NCBI GenBank assembly: GCA_029260295.1
Contig: JAJDDN010000008.1
Span: 682,001 to 746,000 of the forward strand
DNA from: Phycisphaerales bacterium
GTDB taxonomy: Bacteria; Planctomycetota; Phycisphaerae; Phycisphaerales; UBA1924
Length of the DNA: 64,000 nucleotides
Direction of reading: 5' to 3'
Shown one piece after another: positions 45,994-54,536 of the stretch. How positions within the stretch are numbered: the stretch's first letter is position 1; the number at the start of each line of letters is the position of its first letter. The translations under genes were made by a program, and so were the position numbers. The notes below the pieces were generated by a model. That model searched no databases. It was not told the DNA's origin and saw nothing but the letters and a program-made list of their open reading frames with translations.

Positions 45994-46639
45994 CGGACTC
46001 GTCCTGCTCCTCGATAATCTGTTGCAATCTGGCTCTTGCAAACTCCCAGTCTCTTTTCACTGTACGAGAAGACACCTCGAGCATTTCTGCGATCTCATCG
46101 ATCTGACGGCCAGCAAAGAATCGCAGACGAACCACCGACGCGGCACGCTCGTCCTCACCCTCAAGGCGGCAAAGAGCGCCATCGAGTGACAACAAATCGT
46201 GCGGATCGGCCAAAGTTGATGCCTCGATTAGATCAATACTGATCCGTCGCCCACGAACAGTCCCTGCACGCTTGTGCGTAGCTTTGGCCCGCGCGTGATC
46301 GATTAAAATTCTCCGCATAGCCGTGGCCGCGGCTTTGTAGAACGCATGTCTATGCGTGAATGAATACGGATCAGTCTCAGGATTAGGCTCTGGCTGATCA
46401 CTTCCACCAAGCGAATGAATCAGGCGGAGGTATGATTCGTTGACCAGTGCAGTAGCGCCGAGCGTGTGATTACTCCGTTCATGACGCATGTGTGAGGCGG
46501 CGATTACTCGGAGCTCGCTGTACACTTCTTTCAGCAAGTTTTCACGAGCCTCGGCTGAACCCGCACCTGCTTGCTCGAGCAATTGAGTGATATTGCCTTG
46601 CTTACCTGGCTGGTTGTTTGTGTTTGGCTCTTCGTTCAT
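45980..46639 (-). CDS. ECF-type sigma factor paired with a Ser/Thr kinase
   Basis: Sigma factor of 219 residues with region 2 (NHTLGATALVNESYLRLIH, FYKAAATAMRRILIDHARA) and region 4 (RLRFFAGRQIDEIAEMLEVSSRTVKRDW) of the planctomycete ECF group annotated as Sigma70_ECF. Its gene overlaps the start of the kinase gene by 14 bases. No anti-sigma factor is encoded, which fits regulation by phosphorylation. The targets are unknown; the dockerin-tailed gene downstream on the same strand is a candidate. Confidence 0.9.
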   Translation of the reverse strand: MNEEPNTNNQPGKQGNITQLLEQAGAGSAEARENLLKEVYSELRVIAASHMRHERSNHTLGATALVNESYLRLIHSLGGSDQPEPNPETDPYSFTHRHAFYKAAATAMRRILIDHARAKATHKRAGTVRGRRISIDLIEASTLADPHDLLSLDGALCRLEGEDERAASVVRLRFFAGRQIDEIAEMLEVSSRTVKRDWEFARARLQQIIEEQDESDGSY

Positions 46640-46776
46640 TTGGATGCTTTATACAAACTCATACCACGCGGTTAAATGCGCATTGCGCAAGCATGAACCT
46701 TGAAATGCCTATTGATCTCTGTGACTGGACCGATTGTACACAACTATGAAATCCACTGCAACTATTATACTTAGCA
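46640..46776. other. Intergenic region upstream of the ECF gene
   Basis: About 135 bases, AT-rich, carrying the promoter region of the ECF-kinase unit on the minus strand. No gene is supported. Confidence 0.35.
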
Positions 46777-46820
46777 AATTTAAAGGCCTGCGGCAGATGA
46801 GTTGGGTTCTACCGCAGGCC
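46777..46820 (-). terminator. Terminator of the decahaem gene
   Basis: GGCCTGCGG at 46785-46793 pairs exactly with CCGCAGGCC at 46812-46820; on the minus strand TTTAAATTT follows. It lies about 65 bases past the decahaem stop. Confidence 0.75.
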
Positions 46821-46885
46821 ATTTCCTTCTCGTAGGGTTATTCACACAGATTCTGATTTTATGGAATCTGAATCCATGAACTTTG

Positions 46886-48889
46886 TTATGGACATCCTCC
46901 TGCAAAGTCTACAAGGAACTCCGAAATATCGAAGAAGTCGAGCACGCCATCACCGTTCGAATCGACAGCGAGATCGCCTGCAGCGAACAACACAAGGAAC
47001 TCACTGATGTCAAAGAAATCAACATTCCCATCACTGTTCAGGTCTGCTGCGCAGCCCGCGAGGATGGGCAGCGTGGCGTTGTGATTGGTATGAATCCTCA
47101 CTGCATAGTTTGATGCCTCTTCCATAGTCAGAGGTTCATTGTTCTCGATGTGGCATCCCATGCACGCATAATCAAGGGTGACGAATGATTCGTCATTCTC
47201 TTGATTCCAGTACAAGCCGCCGTTGTCTTCGTAGACATTGTCGGCCGCGAATATTGGTGCGTCGGTGATGTTGAAGATATGGGCTCGGATGTCGCCCTTG
47301 TACATATTGACCGCGACAGCGTTCTTGCCCATATGTGGCATATGGCATTCGATACAAGCGACATCTTCCATTTCATCAACCAGATAGAAGCTGTTGCTCG
47401 CGTCGCCCTCGTGACAATCCGTGCAGGACGCGATCAGGCCGCCGTTGCCTTGGATAGTCGAGCGGTGCGGATCATGGCATGTGTTACAGGTCAGCATCAC
47501 ATCGTGTGGCGAGTGTGCAAAGTCCTCGGCCTGCTGGTGATGCCTCGTGAATCCACCTTTCCACGGGATTCGGAACTCAGAATCACGGTAGTGGCATTCG
47601 GCACATGATTTGCCTTTGACAGGGAGCATGTCTGTTGGGTTTGCAACATGGTCGCTGCCAGGGCCGTGGCATGCTTCACAGCGGACGCCGTCCTCTTCCC
47701 ATGTCCCGATCAACCCTGGAAGATCAAACTGGTGGCCTTCGGGTTGGTACCCGGTCGTGTGACACCTGCCGCAGTTGTAAGGCTTGCCAATTTCGCCGGC
47801 GTGGTACGGGACCCATTCCTCGGTTGCGAGGTTCCATTGAGTTCTGTCATCCACATCACCGGTATAGATGTAGCCGTCAGGATCAACAAACCGGGCTTTC
47901 CAGTTGTAGTTCCCGATGACATACTCGATGTCGGTCCATTCAAGCTGCTCTCCATAGACGACTGGGAGCGGAGGTGTTGGCGAATGTGGCCATGCATCGG
48001 CTGGTGGTTGTTCACCTGCGACATGCAACAGCTTGTATGGGTGAGCTGAATCAACATAAGCCTCGAAGAAATCTGGTGTTGGCCAGTGCTCGTGGCACTG
48101 CTTGCAAGCCTGATCGCCGACATACTCTGCGATGGGGAATCCATCTTGCAAGTAACGGCCAATATCTGCCGCACCTTGGTCTTGACCGTTGACCAACAAC
48201 CAGCTTGTCATTTGCGTGCTTGGCTGTCCAAATCGGATCTTGTGGAGAAGCTCCCAAGGGTTCCCGGAGGCGACATCTGTGACATACTGCGGGTTTATGG
48301 CGTCACCGAAGTTAATCTCGGTGCCGTCGTCCCCGTGGCAACTGGCGCAGTTGTAGTACCCACCGGCGGCCTGGTATCCCCAACGGCCGACAGCACTGTC
48401 ACCAACAAACTCATTGTTTGCGTCGATGTACTGATCTGTATCAATCACTGATTGCCGAAGGAATGTCACGATGTTGTTGATGTCTTCATCGGAAAGCCCG
48501 GAATTGCCGTAGCCGTGACCAAAGGTCCCGGAATCTGTTTTGATCAAATCAAACATTTCTTCGGTGGTCATGGTTGAACCAAACACGCCACCGATTCCTG
48601 TGAAGTGCGAGCCTGATCCGTAGGCTCCATCAACACCCTTGTAATCCCAGCCGTGGCATTCTTTGCAACGCCATGTGGTTGAACCGGTTTTCTGTCCGAC
48701 TGCTGGGTAGAGCGGGTGATCCCCGGTTGGCTCGGGTACATTTGCAGCCGCCCACCATTTGTCGTAGAGCTGACCGCCCAGAACGCGCCCGATCACTTCT
48801 TGATCGCTTGATTCGGCTGCTGTGATGCTGGCCCCTCCTCCGATCACAAGCAGTACTAGGGTCGAAATTGCCATTCTTCCTAACTTCAT
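46886..48889 (-). CDS. Exported decahaem cytochrome c with dockerin-type C-terminus
   Basis: Protein of 667 residues with a signal peptide (about 1-25, ending ITAA) and ten CXXCH sites (CKECH, CASCH, CKQCH, CGRCH, CEACH, CAECH, CNTCH, CTDCH, CIECH, CMGCH). The first two lie in a class-I-like cytochrome region with an FLRQSV helix, the rest in a compact octahaem-like block. The C-terminus carries two EF-hand-like loops (DLNSDGNVDFFDISEFLVLF and DSNGDGVLDFFDISEFLVDF) and ends GGCP, as in the large surface protein at 40.7-43.1 kb. GAGG 7 bases upstream supports the start. The tail suggests display or anchoring outside the cytoplasmic membrane. Substrate unknown. Confidence 0.88.
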   Translation of the reverse strand: MKLGRMAISTLVLLVIGGGASITAAESSDQEVIGRVLGGQLYDKWWAAANVPEPTGDHPLYPAVGQKTGSTTWRCKECHGWDYKGVDGAYGSGSHFTGIGGVFGSTMTTEEMFDLIKTDSGTFGHGYGNSGLSDEDINNIVTFLRQSVIDTDQYIDANNEFVGDSAVGRWGYQAAGGYYNCASCHGDDGTEINFGDAINPQYVTDVASGNPWELLHKIRFGQPSTQMTSWLLVNGQDQGAADIGRYLQDGFPIAEYVGDQACKQCHEHWPTPDFFEAYVDSAHPYKLLHVAGEQPPADAWPHSPTPPLPVVYGEQLEWTDIEYVIGNYNWKARFVDPDGYIYTGDVDDRTQWNLATEEWVPYHAGEIGKPYNCGRCHTTGYQPEGHQFDLPGLIGTWEEDGVRCEACHGPGSDHVANPTDMLPVKGKSCAECHYRDSEFRIPWKGGFTRHHQQAEDFAHSPHDVMLTCNTCHDPHRSTIQGNGGLIASCTDCHEGDASNSFYLVDEMEDVACIECHMPHMGKNAVAVNMYKGDIRAHIFNITDAPIFAADNVYEDNGGLYWNQENDESFVTLDYACMGCHIENNEPLTMEEASNYAVRIHTNHNATLPILAGCAADLNSDGNVDFFDISEFLVLFAAGDLAVDSNGDGVLDFFDISEFLVDFAGGCP

Positions 48890-49589
48890 TACTGTACCTC
48901 ATTTCTCAAGAATTTTGATATAGGACAACCCTCTCGGCTACGAAGCCGAAGAGCCAATTCTTGATGTCCTGTCCACAACGAAGTTTCTCGGCTGATCCCG
49001 AGACCACTACGCATTCTGGATTCTCGAATTAATCATCTAATCAGTGCATTTTGTTTCCAGTCCAACATCTCAAACCGGATTGCGCGTCTTATCTCCACAT
49101 TGAAATTACAGAGCCGACACAACACATGTGCGGATTCATGGGTTCGATTGAAGTGACCGTCTGGCTTGAAGAACTGGAAGAAGATGTAGCCGAGTGCGTA
49201 CTGAATTTATTAAACCGTAGTTCATTCAGTGTCATCTAAGCATTTTTCAGTTGCAAACTGAATGCCAACGATACGCATTAAAGCGTTGCACCAATCTTAC
49301 CATCCGCTTGGAACATCATGATTCTGGTTCTCTGCTTTAAATGATTTAAACATGGCCTCCACTGGCCGCGTTCACCATCCGTTCGAATAGTGAGGATCAA
49401 TCATTCCCATCGACAAGAAGCTTGATTTTCCACTGCCCCCATCTCTGAGAAGCGGACACGGAACAACTGCTTAAACAAGCGTTAATCCATGACCCCCACG
49501 CATTGAACCGTTCGCGTTTGATAAGAATCCACCCTAAGAAAGCTCATTCAAATAGATCTCATTGCCCTGATCTACATGAACAACTCGGG
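48890..49589. other. Long intergenic region upstream of the decahaem gene
   Basis: About 700 bases without a supported gene. Near the decahaem start it contains small hairpins (about 48931-48953, and CTCGG/CCGAG at about 48987-49003) that may lie in its leader. A perfect 15-base palindrome TTTAAATGATTTAAA lies at 49336-49350. A 62-codon frame at 49051-49239 has no ribosome site. Confidence 0.45.
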
Positions 49590-52046
49590 TTATTGTGAAG
49601 CAGAACTTGTTGAATCCTGAGAGTGCGGAGTACGGAATTCATTTCTTGCCGCGCACATCGAGACAAAGAATAGTTCTGTTGCGAACCAGATGTATAACCA
49701 GGTGTGCCCGCCGGAACCTGAGCCGTACGAGTGAATGGAGGAACCAGTTACATAGTTTACACCATAGAAAGTCCAGATTACGCATGCGAATCCGGCTATT
49801 GCCCCCACCGCCAATCCGAAGCCTCGGATCCAATCGGCGTACTTCGCGTGGAATAGGCACACATAGAAAACTATAACGACCAGTGACCAAGATTCCTTCG
49901 GATCCCACCCCCAGAATCTACCCCACGACTCCGCAGCCCACACGCCTCCCAATATTGTGCCTGCGGTCAGCAAGATGACACCACCCTGCATCGAGCGAGT
50001 TAGTGCGGCCAGAACCCTTGATGAGATCTCATTGCTCTGAGGAAGAACGATCGACCTGAGAAGGTAAATATGCGCCATGACCGCGGCCAGCAACATGAAT
50101 CCAAACGACGACACAATCGTCAGCACATGGACAACAATCCAGTAGTTTGATCGGAGTACCGCGGGGAGTACGCCAGTTTGATCTGCGATGGGAACAAACA
50201 TCGACAACAAAAGACAAAGCTGACACGCCCCGACGCCGGCCAAAACGCAAGCCTTGCTTGACTCCCGTAACCCACCCACCGCTCCTAGGAGAATGGCGAT
50301 GAGCCCTATCCATAACAGCACTTCGTATGTATTGGAAACGGGGATATGCCCTAAGAACATGAACCTCAAGTAGTGTCCCAATAGCTGCTCGCTGATCGAC
50401 CACACAATGCATACGCCGGTGCATAATCTGAGCCATGAATGACCGTACTTTGCCCACACCACAATAAACAGTAAGCAGATCCAGTTGGCATACATTGCCA
50501 TTTTCCATGGCGAGCGGTAGTTATACACGAGCTCTAGGGCCACGGCGTTGCTCGCATGGCCTTGTAATTCCCAATGACGCTGCATCGCCGCTGCGAGTTC
50601 GCTTGCCGCCCCGTTCGGAACGACGCCACCAAGATACGCGGATTCCAGTTTGGAGAAAGCGGCTTGAATGTTGTCCGGGACCATGTCTCCATGAGTATCC
50701 ATATCAACCAAAGATTGACCTTCAATTGATTCCGCTCCGATTGATTTCCTAAAGCTCTCTGGGAATCTGACAAGCAGTGTGATTCGCCGCTGGCTGTCCA
50801 TCAGATCGACTTCCAAAGATGACGGGCGGTACCCATGCTGCGAGATCATCTTTGATTGGATTTCGACCGAGAGTTGATGGATACTGTCATTCTCCATGAG
50901 CTGCGCCGCTGAGAAATGGTCTCTCGCTAGAGCCAAACCAAGGCGTGCTTTGAGCTTGTAGTTGGCCACCAGAACTACAGGCTCATCAAATAAATCAGAA
51001 TGCCTGAACAGAAGATCAGCAAATAGATCGAGATGATCCCTGCCTGCCAAGAGCTCTGAGGCATGGCCGCTTGGCCAGTGTGTGCTGCCCGTGAGCTCTG
51101 AAGCAACAATCCTTGCGTACGAATCCAGAGGCATGACCCGGCCCTGATACTGTAAAGGAACATCAGCGAATGACCCTTTCCACCCATCTCCTATCTGGCT
51201 TGGGGTCAACGCGGGCCTGGCGAAAATCAACGCAAAGACAATCAGCCCGAACACCATGGGCGGCATCCAGCCCCTGGCGACTCTTCCGCCCTGAGCTTCT
51301 CGCGAGTCGTGTGGAACTCTTTGAGTCGCACGCCCGTCCAACGATGCCCAGAGCAAAATACAAACCCCGGCGAGCAGCATCCAGCATCCGGTATACAAGA
51401 ATGGGACTCCTGGGTCTTTCATCAACCCAAAGCGGATCGCCCCGGCCCCATCGGGTCCCAATAAAGAAACCCTCCAACCCATGTGCGAGAATGCTTTGGC
51501 ACTGCTGACCGTATGCTTTGACGAGGATGAATCATTGAATTTAAGGTTGACATCGGCCTGCTCTGATAGCGTAATCGATGTCCCCGGGTAATGATCGATC
51601 CGATAGTTGAGAAGCTCAATTGATACAGGCGAAACACCGCTTCGTAGAACAGTGCTTGGCTGATCCATCTGGGCTGAAACAACCTCATCAACCCTGTACA
51701 AAGAGGTCACAATTCCTGAAACGATGATGATTACGATCGAAAGATGCACGGCTACAAACCCTGCGTGCCCCACCTTCAACGGGAAACGAAGGCCTATCGA
51801 AGCCAGCAGGCTCAGGCAGATGCAAGCCATGAGTACCCGTTGAAACCACGAGTTGAACACAAGATCCATCGCCGCTTGTGAACCGAATGCGTATCTGATC
51901 AAAGACCCAAAGACGATTGTTTCAATGGTGATGACAAGAATCAGCACGGCGAACTTTGCCGATCCAAAAAATGACATGGCCTTCTGGAGACTCTCTTCAA
52001 ACCGGACTGGTGTGGATTCGGTTGGCATCAGACCATTTGTGCTCAT
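49590..52046 (-). CDS. ccsBA: System II cytochrome c synthase CcsBA (ResB-CcsA fusion)
   Basis: Membrane protein of 818 residues that exports haem and attaches it to CXXCH motifs. The N-terminal ResB/CcsB part has several helices and a periplasmic segment containing YQGRVMPLDSYAR, a pattern of fused CcsBA proteins. The C-terminal CcsA part has a multi-helix bundle and the tryptophan-rich haem-handling motif ESWGRFWGWDPKESWSLV. Fusion of the two parts is also found in Bacteroidota, Helicobacter and anammox planctomycetes. It lies 19 bases after the redoxin gene and ends a minus-strand unit that begins with the NapC-like gene, so it is probably dedicated to, or co-expressed with, the adjacent multihaem proteins. 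Confidence 0.92.
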   Translation of the reverse strand: MSTNGLMPTESTPVRFEESLQKAMSFFGSAKFAVLILVITIETIVFGSLIRYAFGSQAAMDLVFNSWFQRVLMACICLSLLASIGLRFPLKVGHAGFVAVHLSIVIIIVSGIVTSLYRVDEVVSAQMDQPSTVLRSGVSPVSIELLNYRIDHYPGTSITLSEQADVNLKFNDSSSSKHTVSSAKAFSHMGWRVSLLGPDGAGAIRFGLMKDPGVPFLYTGCWMLLAGVCILLWASLDGRATQRVPHDSREAQGGRVARGWMPPMVFGLIVFALIFARPALTPSQIGDGWKGSFADVPLQYQGRVMPLDSYARIVASELTGSTHWPSGHASELLAGRDHLDLFADLLFRHSDLFDEPVVLVANYKLKARLGLALARDHFSAAQLMENDSIHQLSVEIQSKMISQHGYRPSSLEVDLMDSQRRITLLVRFPESFRKSIGAESIEGQSLVDMDTHGDMVPDNIQAAFSKLESAYLGGVVPNGAASELAAAMQRHWELQGHASNAVALELVYNYRSPWKMAMYANWICLLFIVVWAKYGHSWLRLCTGVCIVWSISEQLLGHYLRFMFLGHIPVSNTYEVLLWIGLIAILLGAVGGLRESSKACVLAGVGACQLCLLLSMFVPIADQTGVLPAVLRSNYWIVVHVLTIVSSFGFMLLAAVMAHIYLLRSIVLPQSNEISSRVLAALTRSMQGGVILLTAGTILGGVWAAESWGRFWGWDPKESWSLVVIVFYVCLFHAKYADWIRGFGLAVGAIAGFACVIWTFYGVNYVTGSSIHSYGSGSGGHTWLYIWFATELFFVSMCAARNEFRTPHSQDSTSSASQ

Positions 52047-52065
52047 CGCCGAACAGTACCTTTAT

Positions 52066-53067
52066 CTATTCAAATGGCTCATTCAACAATCTACCAATGG
52101 ATTGACGGTAGTAGCTCATCGCCTGATCAACATCGCCCATCGCTTCATTGACAAGCCCGAGGTAGTACAGCGTGCGGGCAGGATCTGGATTCAGAACCAA
52201 CGCTTTCTGGAGGACAACCCGAGATTCTGGATAGTCGCCCTGGCGGAACAGCATTATTCCTTCGAGGAGCATCGCCCGGCGGTGTTCAGGATCTGCACTT
52301 TGAACCTGACCGATGTAGGTTGCCGCATCTGAAACCCGTCCTAGATGCAGGTACAAATCGGCGAGATCCAGCCGGGTATCCTGGCTCTCTTGATCGTACT
52401 CGAGTGCCACGATGAGTTCTTTTTCTGCTGTTTCATAGAGCCCTTTGTCTTGCATTAGCCGAGCAACCGCACGGTGGCGTGAGGCCACGCTCTTTGGAGA
52501 ACTTGTAGGGAGGCTCCGTGCTTTGAGATGTTCCTGGAGCGCCGCATCATCCAACTGGCCAATCGCGTGCTGTATGTACCCCTCCAGAACATAGGGATAG
52601 TTTGAGCTATGCGTCGAGAGAGAATGGATCAGCTTACCATTGGTATTGACGATCAGTGTTGTTGGAAATGCGATGAGACCGAGATCCCCATACAGGGAAC
52701 GCTCTGGATCAACCGCGAGTGTTGCCCGGATTCTTTTCTCTTTCCAGAACTCTTGAAAGTACTCTGAATGATCCGGATTGCCAGAAATAACAACCAGGTT
52801 CACTGCCTGGTCTTTCATTTCACTGACCACCATACTCGCGTCAGCGATGGCGCGTTCTGATCCCTGCTGTTTGGCGATTACATAGATGAACACCGTTGTA
52901 CGATCGCTGTACACCGTATTAGTGATTGCTTTGCCTTGGTCGGACCGGAGCGTGAACTCAGGCATCTGATCGCCGGGCTGTATCTTCTTTCCGGGATCCG
53001 CCTGAGCATTCCCGACTGCGAAAGCAATGGTGATACAGAGTCTTGATAGAGTCGATTGTATTTTCAT
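52066..53067 (-). CDS. Periplasmic redoxin-fold protein lacking active-site cysteines, with TPR tail
   Basis: Exported protein of 333 residues with a signal peptide (ending GNAQA). Residues about 30-165 have the AhpC-TSA/TlpA thioredoxin fold, including GDQMPEFTLRSDQGK and the cis-proline strand IAFPTTLIVNTNGKL, but the position expected to hold CXXC reads YVIAKQQGSERA and the mature protein contains no cysteine at all. The remaining part is TPR repeats. Its ATG overlaps the stop of the 15-haem gene (ATGA), and CcsBA follows. It may act as a binding or scaffold protein in cytochrome c maturation rather than as a redox enzyme. Confidence 0.85.
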   Translation of the reverse strand: MKIQSTLSRLCITIAFAVGNAQADPGKKIQPGDQMPEFTLRSDQGKAITNTVYSDRTTVFIYVIAKQQGSERAIADASMVVSEMKDQAVNLVVISGNPDHSEYFQEFWKEKRIRATLAVDPERSLYGDLGLIAFPTTLIVNTNGKLIHSLSTHSSNYPYVLEGYIQHAIGQLDDAALQEHLKARSLPTSSPKSVASRHRAVARLMQDKGLYETAEKELIVALEYDQESQDTRLDLADLYLHLGRVSDAATYIGQVQSADPEHRRAMLLEGIMLFRQGDYPESRVVLQKALVLNPDPARTLYYLGLVNEAMGDVDQAMSYYRQSIGRLLNEPFE

Positions 53068-54536
53068 TTTTCGTGCTCCTTCTCTTTCTGTCCTTTGGTC
53101 GTTTGATGGATCAAGTTTGTGTTTATGGGATTGACCCTGTTGTATTCAAGCCCCTGATGGCAGCCTGATGCGCAGCTCCCGCCGTTCTCGAGCTTCTGGA
53201 AATAGATCGGAAGTTTCCAGCCACCGGGACCGAACGGGACTGTATCGTGAATGTGGCGTTCACGGTTTGCCGCATGGGAATCATGACAAACCGAACACGC
53301 CCGGCCCTTCTGGTCATTGTTCACATGGACATTGTGCAGGTTCATATCGCCGTTCCGGAACTGCGTCACGGTTGTTGTTCGCTCGTCCATGACCATCGCA
53401 CGGTCATGGCATCCAAAGCATAACGCGTACTGCGTCTCATCGAAAGGCAGATACAGCTTTTCTGAGTAATCGCGGACCAGTAATCTACGGTTATTTCCGC
53501 CGTGAATTTCATGGCAGGCTGTGCAGTTCCCGGACGCCACTGGCCCGTGCAGGCTCGTACCAGTCTCGACAATTTCTTTGATATTGGCGAGCACGGTCCC
53601 ATCCTCGAGCTCGATCTCTTGGTTGTGACACTCAAAGCAGAGTGTCTCGATATCATTCTTGAGTAATCGAGTGTGGTCGCTGGCGTGCGGGGAATGGCAG
53701 TTCACGCAGGATCGTTCTGTAAGAATGGCGCCGTGAGCTGTTGTAGATTCTTCGATTTTCTGATGGATATCTTCATGGCATCGGACACACAAATCGGCGG
53801 GCTCCATGATTAATAGCGATTTATTCTCGGTTTCATGGGGATTATGACACAGCTGGCAATCCGCTGTCGCTGGTTCATGAACCACGCGGGCTGTTTCGAT
53901 CTCGATATCAAGCGACACATGACACTGCAAGCACAGTTCTCGGCCATCAAGCTCCAGAAGCTTCCGCTCCTTCGAAGCGTGAGGCTCATGACACGCATTG
54001 CAAGCACCGGCCGATGCCGGGCCGTGGCTCAGGTTACGGGCCCCACCGTGATCGTCGTGGCAACTCAAGCAGAGATCGCCGTAGCTTTCTAATTTCAACA
54101 GGCTGGGACCGCTCCCCCCATGGGGACTATGGCAAGGCAGGCATGTGCCATTGGCAAACGGCTCGTGGATCTGTAGTTTGTCGGCCATGTCAAACTCATG
54201 ACAAAATATACACAGCTGTTCAGTTGCCCGTGCAAGCTCGTATTGATGCAGCTTTGGATCAACGGAAACATGACACGCATTGCAGGCATCAACAAACAAG
54301 GGCCCGTGGAGATACGAATACTCTTTCTTTCCGGGGTGACAATCTGTAACAGAGCACCCTGAGAGCTCGGTAGCCCCGACAGGCCGAATACGAACGGGCT
54401 CCTGGGACTCGTCTTGGTTCTGGCGTGCATGTATCAACGCCTCAAGAGGCGATGGCTGCGCCTGCACGGCACTGGCCACTATCGTCACCAGTGCTCCAAG
54501 GCGAATGATCGATTTATGTGTCGCCAACCGCATCAT
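53064..54536 (-). CDS. 15-haem cytochrome c (doubled-CXXCH family), copy A
   Basis: Exported protein of 490 residues. Thirteen CXXCH sites are preceded by one CX4CH (CSVTDCH) and followed by one CX3CH (CASGCH), giving up to fifteen haems. Repeats of the kind LCLSCHDDHGG...ACNACHEPHA and LLKLESYGDLC mark the doubled-CXXCH family. Near the C-terminus are FRNGDMNLHNVHVNN and PFGPGGWKLPIYF, which recur in the copy on the other strand. The start overlaps the NapC-like stop as TGATG with GGAGG upstream. It is likely a periplasmic or surface electron conduit that receives electrons from the NapC-like protein. Confidence 0.9.
   Translation of the reverse strand: MMRLATHKSIIRLGALVTIVASAVQAQPSPLEALIHARQNQDESQEPVRIRPVGATELSGCSVTDCHPGKKEYSYLHGPLFVDACNACHVSVDPKLHQYELARATEQLCIFCHEFDMADKLQIHEPFANGTCLPCHSPHGGSGPSLLKLESYGDLCLSCHDDHGGARNLSHGPASAGACNACHEPHASKERKLLELDGRELCLQCHVSLDIEIETARVVHEPATADCQLCHNPHETENKSLLIMEPADLCVRCHEDIHQKIEESTTAHGAILTERSCVNCHSPHASDHTRLLKNDIETLCFECHNQEIELEDGTVLANIKEIVETGTSLHGPVASGNCTACHEIHGGNNRRLLVRDYSEKLYLPFDETQYALCFGCHDRAMVMDERTTTVTQFRNGDMNLHNVHVNNDQKGRACSVCHDSHAANRERHIHDTVPFGPGGWKLPIYFQKLENGGSCASGCHQGLEYNRVNPINTNLIHQTTKGQKEKEHEK

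Noticed and set aside
49051-49239. A 62-codon open frame in the gap before ccsBA
   Set aside because: Starts with TTG without a ribosome site, has no recognisable domain and lies in a low-density intergenic region.
49336-49350. Perfect palindrome TTTAAATGATTTAAA
   Set aside because: AT-only palindromes of this size are common by chance, and it is far from either neighbouring start codon. Noted only as part of the gap.
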